Assembly: GCA_021819025.1 (NCBI GenBank)
Contig: JAKASN010000053.1
Span: 1 to 8,546 of the forward strand
Direction: 5' to 3'
Source: Actinomycetes bacterium
GTDB taxonomy: Bacteria > Actinomycetota > Acidimicrobiia > Acidimicrobiales > Acidimicrobiaceae
Length of the DNA stretch: 8,546 bases
Part shown: piece by piece, positions 1-4,763 of the stretch
Numbering within the stretch: position 1 is the first letter of the stretch
Layout of the letters: each line of letters begins with the position of its first letter
The notes under the pieces: generated by a model
Seen by the model: the letters and a program-made list of their open reading frames with translations, nothing else
The model's database searches: none
What the model was told of the DNA's origin: nothing
Position numbers and translations under genes: made by a program

Positions 1-1
1 G

Positions 2-874
2 GACTACGTAGTCAAAGAGACAGCGTCAAATCTTTGGCGCAATCGCCTCATGAGTCTTGCCGCAGTGCTCACCATCGCGGTGTCTTTGGCTTTGGTAGGG
101 TCATCTCTCTTGATCAAGCAGGGAGTTTCTGTGGCGACCAGCCAGTGGCAAGGAGGCACCCAGCTACTTATTTTTTTGGAGCCCAACGCGACGCCAGCAC
201 AAACCAGTGCCATCGGCGACCAACTCAAGGCGACCTCGGCGATAAAGAGCTATTTTTATGTCAATCAGGCTCAGTCCTACGTGGAGTTCAAGCGTCTCAT
301 GGCCAACCAGCCTGACTTGCTCTCTTCGGTCACCCAATCGCAGATTCCCCCATCCTTTCGCGTGGCTCTGAAGGATCCAGCGGAGGCGCCGGCGATCGGT
401 CAGATCTTTAATCAGCAAGTGGGAGTACGCAACGTTGAATACAATCGAGCCGCCATCGACACCATGCTGAAGATCTCCTCCATTGCCCAACTTGTCATCC
501 TGGGTTTGGCAACAATTCTGCTTCTTTCTGCTTCGGTGTTGATCTTGAACGTGATTCGCGTGGCAATCTTTTCTCGTCGACGCGAGGTCGCGGTGATGAA
601 GCTCGTTGGAGCTACCAACTGGTTTATCCGGATACCCTTCATGCTTGAGGGCTTGTTGCAAGGTCTAGCCGGAGCGATTGTCGCCGCCATTGCGGTAGCG
701 GGCGTTCGTTCACTGTTTGGATATGTGATCCACCACTTTCGAGTGCAGCTCCTAGCCTCGTTCGTGCTCTCGGGACACGACTTGGTGATGACGGAGATTT
801 TTGTCGTTGCCATCGGTACCTTGGTGGGAGCCGCGGGATCTTTGTTGGCAGTTAGACGATATCTAGAGGTCTGA
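2..874 (+). CDS. ftsX: Cell division protein FtsX, 5'-truncated by the window edge
   Basis: FtsX is the membrane subunit of the FtsEX ABC-type complex. It couples FtsE ATP hydrolysis at the septum to activation of peptidoglycan hydrolases outside the membrane. The reading frame is open from base 2, and the residues before Met-50 (including NLWRNRL) match the usual FtsX N-terminus, so the true start lies off the left edge and ATG 50 is internal. Of about 290 visible residues, the first membrane helix covers roughly 19-38 and a periplasmic-type loop roughly 45-155. Three more helices lie near 160-188, 215-238 and 263-285. The cytoplasmic segment SRRREVAVMKLVGATNWF, with the LVGATNWF signature, is diagnostic. 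ftsE would be expected just upstream, outside the window. The stop is TGA 872-874. Known actinobacterial partners such as smpB do not follow directly. Identification is firm. Confidence 0.95.
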   Translation, partial: DYVVKETASNLWRNRLMSLAAVLTIAVSLALVGSSLLIKQGVSVATSQWQGGTQLLIFLEPNATPAQTSAIGDQLKATSAIKSYFYVNQAQSYVEFKRLMANQPDLLSSVTQSQIPPSFRVALKDPAEAPAIGQIFNQQVGVRNVEYNRAAIDTMLKISSIAQLVILGLATILLLSASVLILNVIRVAIFSRRREVAVMKLVGATNWFIRIPFMLEGLLQGLAGAIVAAIAVAGVRSLFGYVIHHFRVQLLASFVLSGHDLVMTEIFVVAIGTLVGAAGSLLAVRRYLEV

Positions 875-889
875 GGTCCCCTCGAGGTC
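866..889 (+). repeat. Three GAGGTC copies across the ftsX stop
   Basis: GAGGTC occurs at 866-871, 873-878 and 884-889, so the copies straddle the ftsX stop codon. Between the last two lies the perfect palindrome CCTCGAGG (880-887). No function is evident. It may be chance, a small replication-slippage product or part of a weak 3' structure. Confidence 0.4.
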
Positions 890-937
890 CAGGTGTCCGA
901 GAGAAGATCGCTTGGTGTGGCGTTTGTTTGCGGTGCG

Positions 938-949
938 GGTGGATCCACC
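938..949. repeat. 12-base perfect palindrome GGTGGATCCACC after ftsX
   Basis: GGTGGATCCACC is a perfect palindrome 64 bases past the ftsX stop. As RNA, GCGG (935-938) can also pair with CCGC (948-951) to lengthen the stem. No U-run follows, so it is at best a U-less terminator; it could equally be a protein-binding dyad. Confidence 0.35.
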
Positions 950-1300
950 GCGGCGTCTAGAGATCGTCACTCGATGATCCCAACCAGCGGAGGTTTCCGA
1001 TACCAGATCTCCTTTCTAAGCGGTAATCGAAGTCGATTTGCAAGTTCTTAGGCGCGCCACGCTGTCGCTTTGGTGCACCAAGGAAGACAGGGCATGACAT
1101 AGACCAGGTCAACTTTCCTCGCCGCAGCAAATGCACCGTTTGGCTGCAGCACCAGGACATTGATCCCTCTGAGTTCGGCCATATACCATCAGTTGGATGA
1201 ACCCAGATTGCCCAGCGCGCAAATCGGTACCTCACCGGACGGCTTTGCCTGCTTTAGGGCGAGGCAAGCTCGACAACTACGCCGGTTTCGCATAGTCCAA

Positions 1301-1330
1301 CCGCAGCCCTGACTTAGGTGGCGGCTGCGG
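1301..1330. repeat. Inverted repeat CCGCAGCC / GGCTGCGG
   Basis: Perfect 8-base arms at 1301-1308 and 1323-1330 flank a 14-base loop that itself contains CCT/AGG. The arms are GC-only apart from one A/T pair, so the hairpin should be stable in RNA. No T-run follows on either strand. A further perfect palindrome, GGATCGATCC, lies at 1340-1349. Confidence 0.5.
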
Positions 1331-1411
1331 CGCCGTTATGGATCGATCCTTTACGTTCCAGCTCTGGGGGCGAACTATGGAAGCGGTGCTGGGGACGCGA
1401 GAGACGCCGGT

Positions 1412-1445
1412 GTGCAAATGAATCGGCGCGCAAAACCATTTGCAC
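1412..1445. repeat. Inverted repeat GTGCAAATG / CATTTGCAC
   Basis: Perfect 9-base arms at 1412-1420 and 1437-1445 are separated by 16 bases. The arms are less GC-rich than the neighbouring stems, which suits a DNA-binding dyad or relic element end as well as an RNA hairpin. No adjacent gene explains it. Confidence 0.5.
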
Positions 1446-1460
1446 CCCATAGGTCGCTAC

Positions 1461-1508
1461 GGGGGTGGTGGCTGGATTAGCTCCGGCATCGCTGATTGGG
1501 CCACCCCC
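1461..1508. repeat. Inverted repeat GGGGGTGG / CCACCCCC
   Basis: Perfect 8-base arms at 1461-1468 and 1501-1508 enclose a 32-base loop. The motif lies 52 bases left of the IS21-type end. No T-run follows on either strand. Together with 1301-1330 and 1412-1445 it gives three stems of at least 8 bp within about 210 bases. Confidence 0.5.
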
Positions 1509-1560
1509 TTGTAAAATACCGGATGCTCTGCCTTCTCTAAAAACGCACGGGCGAGATTGC

Positions 1561-1612
1561 TGTCAACGGTCATGAAAAATTGCATGAGAATGGCCACGAA
1601 AAATGCATACGG
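1561..1612. mobile_element. Solitary IS21-family-type terminal end
   Basis: The segment begins TGTCAACGGTCATGAAAAA and contains two near-identical units: GGTCATGAAAAATTGCAT at 1568-1585 and GGCCACGAAAAATGCAT at 1592-1608, at a 24-base period. IS21-family elements characteristically start with 5'-TG and carry several such repeats, bound by the IstA transposase, at each end. The orientation implies the element once extended rightwards from 1561. No istA or istB reading frame and no opposite end in inverted orientation is visible up to the 3' end of the next gene at 1813, so this looks like a truncated relic. Assignment rests on end structure alone. Confidence 0.6.
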
Positions 1613-1629
1613 GATAGCTGCGAAGCGCG

Positions 1630-1703
1630 GTGAGGCGTCGGCAGTGTTTGTCGAACCCGTTGCCTGCGAATGCTTGCTCGGCGAGTGCGGTTTGGCGCCT
1701 CAC
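1630..1703. repeat. 74-base hairpin-closed unit with 8-base perfect terminal arms
   Basis: GTGAGGCG (1630-1637) pairs perfectly with CGCCTCAC (1696-1703), and wobble pairs can extend the stem inwards. Within the loop, GGCA (1640-1643) can pair with TGCC (1661-1664) around a smaller hairpin, suggesting a branched fold. The 74-base length with a closing stem recalls a tRNA, but no consistent T-arm, D-arm or anticodon arm can be drawn on either strand. It lies just inside the IS21-type end. Confidence 0.4.
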
Positions 1704-1712
1704 TCAAGTTGA

Positions 1713-1737
1713 GCGGGCAAAGGCGTCTCCTTCCCGC
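1713..1737 (-). terminator. Candidate U-less terminator hairpin beyond the Asp-box protein gene
   Basis: GCGGG (1713-1717) and AAGG (1720-1723) pair with CCTT (1729-1732) and CCCGC (1733-1737). This gives a 9-bp stem with a 2-base bulge and a 5-base loop. It lies 75 bases past the stop codon at 1813 of the minus-strand gene. There is no T-run, which is common for hairpins proposed as terminators in actinobacteria but leaves the call weak. Confidence 0.35.
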
Positions 1738-1812
1738 GCGGCCACAGGAGCAACTTTGTGCCGGGATAGCCTCTCCAGGGTCAAGGCTGAATTACCCCGC
1801 TTGAGAGAAGAG

Positions 1813-3186
1813 CTAAAACGCGATTTGAGTCCACGTACTTCCAGCGTTGGTGGTGAGATAGAAGCTACTTTGGAGTTGACCGCTTACCGCCGAACCCGGC
1901 CAACCCAGAATGGCAAATGCTTGCGTTGGATTGGTGTAGCCGAGGTCAAAGATAGGAACTCCTCCTGTGCCCAGCGGGTTGTTCGGAAAGGAAAAGGTGG
2001 TCCAGGTCTTTCCAGCATTGCTGGTGGAGTAGATAAAACTTGCCCCCGACTCAGCCGCCACCGAGATATTGTTCGCAGATCCCGCTGCGACAGCACTCAT
2101 GTCGCCGCCCAGAGGGGGGCTGGGCAAAACTTCCCAGCTCGCGCCGGTGTTGCTCGATATGTCAATTTCTTTTTGCGAGGATCCTGCTGCGACGCCCAAG
2201 GTGCAACCCATCGCGATTCCGTCGCTTGGGGCAGACGCCTCGGTAGCGAAGAGCGAGCCAATGGCAAAGATCGAGCCGTTGCCTAGATGCGATGAAACGC
2301 ATGGCGGGGTGATGCCCTGCCATGCGGTGGATCCCGGAGCGGCATAGTAAGCCGAGGGCGCCGCCGCCTGGGGGATCGTGATAAGTTGACCGGCGGAGTT
2401 TTGAAAGTAGATCGCTTCGTAGCTGAGTTGGGCCGGCGCCGTCACGATGGAGAAGGATGAAGGCGATACGGCGATATTGGCGCTGATGAGTTCGGCGTTA
2501 CCAGAAGTGGTGGGAGAGGGACCCTGGTGCGGGGCGACTGTCGCCGTTACGTTGCCGTTGGCTATTTCGAGAGAAGTCACCGCCTCGGTAGTGCCGATCC
2601 CTGAGATCCCTGGCACTGAGACCGGACTGAAGGACGCGCCGCCATTGCTGGTGACATAAAGGCCGGGGTCAAAAGCATATCCCACGCTGGCATTGGCGAA
2701 GCGAATCTCCGCCGCACCGGAAGTCGTTCCTGCGGTGGTGTTGGAGGCAAAAAAACCACGCGTCGTCAAAGGGATTCCCGAGAGGGGGTTCGCAGTCCAC
2801 GAAGCACCGGTATTGGTGGTTACTGCGAGTACCGCGCAGTACTTGGTGGCGCTCGAATTGCATGGAATGCCACCCAGGACGAAGCCATCGCTATTGGATA
2901 TGAAACTTGCCGAGGAGGGCGAGAAGCTTGCTGGCACTGCGCCAAAGCCCGCTTGCACGGCGGAAGTCGTATTAGTGGTCGCAGCCGTGGTGGAGGAATT
3001 CGCCGCTGAAGTTGTAGTAGCGGAAGCTGCGGTGGAGGCGGTGGCGCTGGTTGTCGATCCGGTATTTCGAAGTTGGCTATAGGCAACCAGCGAGGCGATC
3101 ACTACAACCGCGGCCGCTGCGACCGTAAAGATCGCATATCTTCTGCCCTTGGAGTTAGCGACTTCCCTGCTTTTCTTTTCGGCCAT
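1813..3186 (-). CDS. Membrane-anchored Asp-box (BNR-like) beta-propeller protein
   Basis: The 457-residue product starts at ATG 3186, with AAGGA about 6 bases upstream. A basic N-terminus (MAEKKSREVANSKGRR) precedes one membrane helix at about 18-37. A Ser/Thr/Ala-rich low-complexity linker follows at about 41-78. With no clear signal-peptidase site, it is probably a signal anchor with the bulk outside. The rest carries five Asp-box-like turns: TTNTGASW (123-130), TSNGGASF (179-186), SSNTGASW (344-351), TSNAGKTW (388-395) and TTNAGSTW (445-452). Such turns occur in sialidase-type, Ycf48-like and sortilin-type propellers. Four cysteines (109, 117, 296, 328) could form external disulphides. No sialidase catalytic set is evident, so an enzyme name is not justified. 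It lies downstream of the NicO-like gene on the same strand with a 96-base gap. Function is unknown; binding or assembly on the cell surface is the family-level guess. Confidence 0.85.
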   Translation of the reverse strand: MAEKKSREVANSKGRRYAIFTVAAAAVVVIASLVAYSQLRNTGSTTSATASTAASATTTSAANSSTTAATTNTTSAVQAGFGAVPASFSPSSASFISNSDGFVLGGIPCNSSATKYCAVLAVTTNTGASWTANPLSGIPLTTRGFFASNTTAGTTSGAAEIRFANASVGYAFDPGLYVTSNGGASFSPVSVPGISGIGTTEAVTSLEIANGNVTATVAPHQGPSPTTSGNAELISANIAVSPSSFSIVTAPAQLSYEAIYFQNSAGQLITIPQAAAPSAYYAAPGSTAWQGITPPCVSSHLGNGSIFAIGSLFATEASAPSDGIAMGCTLGVAAGSSQKEIDISSNTGASWEVLPSPPLGGDMSAVAAGSANNISVAAESGASFIYSTSNAGKTWTTFSFPNNPLGTGGVPIFDLGYTNPTQAFAILGWPGSAVSGQLQSSFYLTTNAGSTWTQIAF

Positions 3187-3223
3187 GCGCTTCCTTGTCC
3201 TAATATTTGCCGGCTTCTCTCAC

Positions 3224-3256
3224 AATATAGATTCGTCAAGAAGTGGGGCACCACTT
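3224..3256 (-). promoter_or_regulatory. Promoter-like region with a dyad for the Asp-box protein gene
   Basis: On the minus strand a -10-like TATATT lies at 3229-3224. Just upstream, 3241-3256 is a dyad, AAGTGG-GGCA-CCACTT, with perfect 6-base arms that overlaps where a -35 element would sit. A TTGACG at 3239-3234 is too close to TATATT to pair with it. The dyad may be an operator; as RNA it could also be a weak terminator for the gene upstream. This suggests, without proof, separate control of the Asp-box gene. Confidence 0.4.
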
Positions 3257-3282
3257 AGAGATTTATCGCAATTGGCGCCACT

Positions 3283-4185
3283 TCACGTGCCGTGGTGCAA
3301 GTTGAGTTGGGAGATACCACCAAGGGCCTCCTGAGACTTTACCTTGCGCATGGCATACACCGTTGATGCGCCTCCAACAATAGGCACGATCACGATCACC
3401 ATCAAGAGCGAGAGGTTGATGGCGTCGAGGTTGGGAACATTGATTCCGGTGGAGATGGAAAAAGCGGCCAGGTGTGGAAAGAGCAGGGTAAAGATCGCAC
3501 TGGTGATAAAGACGAGGCCTCCTATGCCCAAGGTGATCGAGGCGATGGTGCGGCCGACAAAGCTGCGGCTATCCAGGCTCAAGCCACGACGTTCCATGGA
3601 CCGTCCGAACATCGCCCCAATTGCGATCTGGGCAACCATAGTGCCGGATCCAAAGAGAGCACCCGGTAGCCAACCCAGGGCCGCGCTCGGCATCGCCGGA
3701 GAGATCGTAGTGTAGAGAATGGTCGCGAACGCACCGGTGCCCATGCCTGCGATCAGCCCATGCAACGTCGCAAGGCCGATCGGAGGCTGGCGTCGCGCAT
3801 CGAGAGGAGGAAGGATGCGGTCGACGAAGGGGAGGAGATGAATGGTGGTTCCACGGGTGCGCATTACCAGCCCGGAGATCGCCATCAACGTGCCGACTGC
3901 GATATATACCACGGCTTCGACCTTTGGCGACGACATCCATCGGGTGAGAGCGAAATAGGAGAGCTCCGAGAAGATCGCTCGCTGCAGAGTGAATCCCAAA
4001 GAAAAGAAGAGCCCTGCACGAAGGCCACCTCGCGTGGAGTAGCTTCCCACCGCGTAAGAGAACGTGATCGGCCAAGTGTGTTCGTCCGGCGTTACCCCGT
4101 GTATGGTGCCGAGAAGCAGGGCGACACCGAGGAGTCCTAGCAGCGGCAAGTTGTGCGGCTGCAATATCGAGGCAAAGATCATCAT
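3283..4185 (-). CDS. NicO/RcnA-like multi-pass membrane protein, putative metal transporter
   Basis: The 300-residue, strongly hydrophobic protein has about seven predicted membrane segments (near 12-30, 41-68, 90-107, 136-160, 170-194, 210-235 and 256-278). The first segment ends in GTIHGVTPDEHTWP, giving His29-x4-Asp34-Glu35-His36. NiCoT and NicO/RcnA nickel-cobalt transporters carry HX4DH at the same place in their first helix, so this looks like a variant with one inserted acidic residue. A second motif, LHGLIAGMGTGAF (141-153), fits a repeated half. A His-rich tail, LHHGT, ends the protein. The ATG at 4185 overlaps the regulator stop as ATGA, implying translational coupling and a shared transcript. 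Metal transport is inferred from the motif and from pairing with a Fur-type regulator. Metal identity (Ni, Co, Zn or Fe) and direction cannot be read from the sequence. Confidence 0.75.
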   Translation of the reverse strand: MMIFASILQPHNLPLLGLLGVALLLGTIHGVTPDEHTWPITFSYAVGSYSTRGGLRAGLFFSLGFTLQRAIFSELSYFALTRWMSSPKVEAVVYIAVGTLMAISGLVMRTRGTTIHLLPFVDRILPPLDARRQPPIGLATLHGLIAGMGTGAFATILYTTISPAMPSAALGWLPGALFGSGTMVAQIAIGAMFGRSMERRGLSLDSRSFVGRTIASITLGIGGLVFITSAIFTLLFPHLAAFSISTGINVPNLDAINLSLLMVIVIVPIVGGASTVYAMRKVKSQEALGGISQLNLHHGT

Positions 4186-4616
4186 GAACTACCCTTCTGG
4201 CATTGCTCACAGAGGCCGAAGATTTCGACGCGATGCGAGGTGGGATGAAAAGAGCCATAATCGAGTCCCTCGAGCTGGCACTCAGCGAACTCTTCGACTT
4301 TTTGGCACTGGGTGCAGACCATGTGGTGGTGATGGGTCGGAGAGCAAAGGCGATAGCGGAGCTCTCCGTTGATCAAGATCACCTGCGCAAAGCCGATTCG
4401 TGTCAGCGTCTCAATGATGCGATAAGCGGTCGTAAGGCCTACGGTCTCGCTCTTTTGGGCCGCCTCATAGAGTTCTTGAGGAGTGAGTGCACGGTCCGTA
4501 GTCAGCAGAACCGCGAGAAGCGCCTCCCTCTCTTGGGTAAAGCGTTGTCCTAACTGATGGAAACGTAAACGGATCTCAGATTTCAGCTTCTCATCATCGC
4601 GGTTGCTAGCGGTCAC
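4182..4616 (-). CDS. Fur-family metalloregulator, probably Zur-like
   Basis: The 144-residue protein has the Fur layout: an N-terminal winged helix at about 15-90 (QRFTQEREALLAVL; recognition-helix region VGLTTAYRIIETLTRIGF) and a C-terminal metal-binding and dimerisation domain. Visible ligand candidates are His95-His98 (HHHH), Cys101-x2-Cys104, His124, His128 and Cys136-x2-Cys139. The two CxxC pairs form the structural zinc site in Fur and Zur proteins. Start is GTG 4616 with only a weak upstream purine run, and a leaderless message is possible. A 23-base dyad nine bases upstream resembles actinobacterial Zur boxes, suggesting autoregulation and favouring Zur over iron-sensing Fur. Nur or Fur specificity cannot be excluded. 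It is the first gene of the minus-strand cluster and overlaps the NicO-like gene by 4 bases. Confidence 0.9.
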   Translation of the reverse strand: MTASNRDDEKLKSEIRLRFHQLGQRFTQEREALLAVLLTTDRALTPQELYEAAQKSETVGLTTAYRIIETLTRIGFAQVILINGELRYRLCSPTHHHHMVCTQCQKVEEFAECQLEGLDYGSFHPTSHRVEIFGLCEQCQKGSS

Positions 4617-4625
4617 GGCACTGCC

Positions 4626-4648
4626 TTATCGAAAATGGTTTTCAATAA
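4626..4648. promoter_or_regulatory. Candidate Zur/Fur box upstream of the regulator gene
   Basis: The core is GAAAATGGTTTTC at 4631-4643, with perfect GAAAA/TTTTC arms, extended by TTAT (4626-4629) and ATAA (4645-4648). In total 9 of 10 arm positions are symmetric across 23 bases. The core is close to the actinobacterial Zur consensus as I recall it (TGAAAATGATTTTCA). It lies 10-32 bases upstream of the GTG start at 4616, so bound repressor would block the regulator-transporter promoter. The divergent oxidase gene starts 115 bases away and could also be affected. Confidence 0.7.
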
Positions 4649-4716
4649 CTAAAAGGATAGCGCAGACGGATTTATTCCTGGCTGTGATATTCGCATCGCG
4701 TACTGGTGTTTGTGGT

Positions 4717-4735
4717 CAGGAGTTGCTAACTTCTG
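4717..4735. promoter_or_regulatory. 19-base imperfect dyad upstream of the hydroxy-acid oxidase gene
   Basis: CAGGAGTTGCTAACTTCTG is symmetric except for one arm pair and the 3-base centre. It lies 28 bases before ATG 4764, where an operator would be expected. No convincing -35/-10 pair was found around it, and the binding factor is unknown. It does not match the Zur-like dyad. Confidence 0.35.
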
Positions 4736-4755
4736 GTGCGAGGCGCCAAGTCTTT

Positions 4756-4760
4756 AGGAG
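4756..4760 (+). promoter_or_regulatory. AGGAG ribosome binding site; leaves two possible starts
   Basis: AGGAG ends only 3 bases before ATG 4764 but 9 bases before the in-frame TTG 4770. ATG is the default choice. The spacing would suit TTG 4770 better, which would shorten the protein by two residues. Confidence 0.55.
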
Positions 4761-4763
4761 TCG

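Larger units (their letters stand above)
875..1812. other. 938-base stretch without a supportable gene, rich in inverted repeats
   Basis: No reading frame here has a recognisable domain on either strand. A short frame from GTG 893 to TAG 1049 (52 codons) and another open stretch at about 1027-1199 have stops close by and no family resemblance; they could be relics of a decayed gene. The stretch contains perfect palindromes (938-949, 1051-1058, 1340-1349), several hairpin-forming repeats (1301-1330, 1412-1445, 1461-1508, 1630-1703, 1713-1737) and an IS21-type end at 1561. I found no tRNA, tmRNA, RNase P or SRP RNA hallmarks. It separates ftsX from a convergent minus-strand gene, and in other actinobacteria smpB would be expected near this place. 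Confidence 0.6.

Noticed and set aside
957..1235. Open frame of 92 codons on the minus strand in the gene-free stretch.
   Set aside because: No recognisable motif, Trp/Cys/Arg-rich composition typical of chance frames, and no clear RBS.
1260..1295. Possible tmRNA tag frame reading GKLDNYAGFA-stop, followed by a strong hairpin at 1301, at a locus where smpB/ssrA might be expected.
   Set aside because: No tmRNA 5' end (GGGG...TTCGAC-type) or 3' T-arm with RTTCGA and acceptor end can be found at suitable distances, and the tag would end GFA rather than LAA. A covariance-model scan would settle it.
1630..1703. tRNA gene, suggested by a 74-base unit closed by a perfect 8-base stem and a GGTTCGA-like string on the minus strand.
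   Set aside because: The GGTTCGA string is far from the acceptor end and has no flanking 5-bp T-stem. No D-arm or anticodon arm fits on either strand.
1630..2286. Open frame of 218 codons on the plus strand.
   Set aside because: It is largely antisense to the C-terminal part of the Asp-box protein, has Arg/Ser/Cys-rich composition with no domain, and no ribosome binding site. The minus-strand frame has a clear anchor helix, repeats and RBS.
2040..3186. Several plus-strand frames opposite the Asp-box gene, including an Ala/Val-rich one at 2693-3082.
   Set aside because: Their composition is the complement of the Ser/Thr/Ala-rich minus-strand protein, which has the only coherent domain layout.
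3569..4258. Long minus-strand frame of 229 codons overlapping the NicO-like gene.
   Set aside because: It is a +1 shadow of the membrane-protein gene with Arg/His/Ser-rich composition; the overlapping frames encode a coherent transporter and Fur protein.
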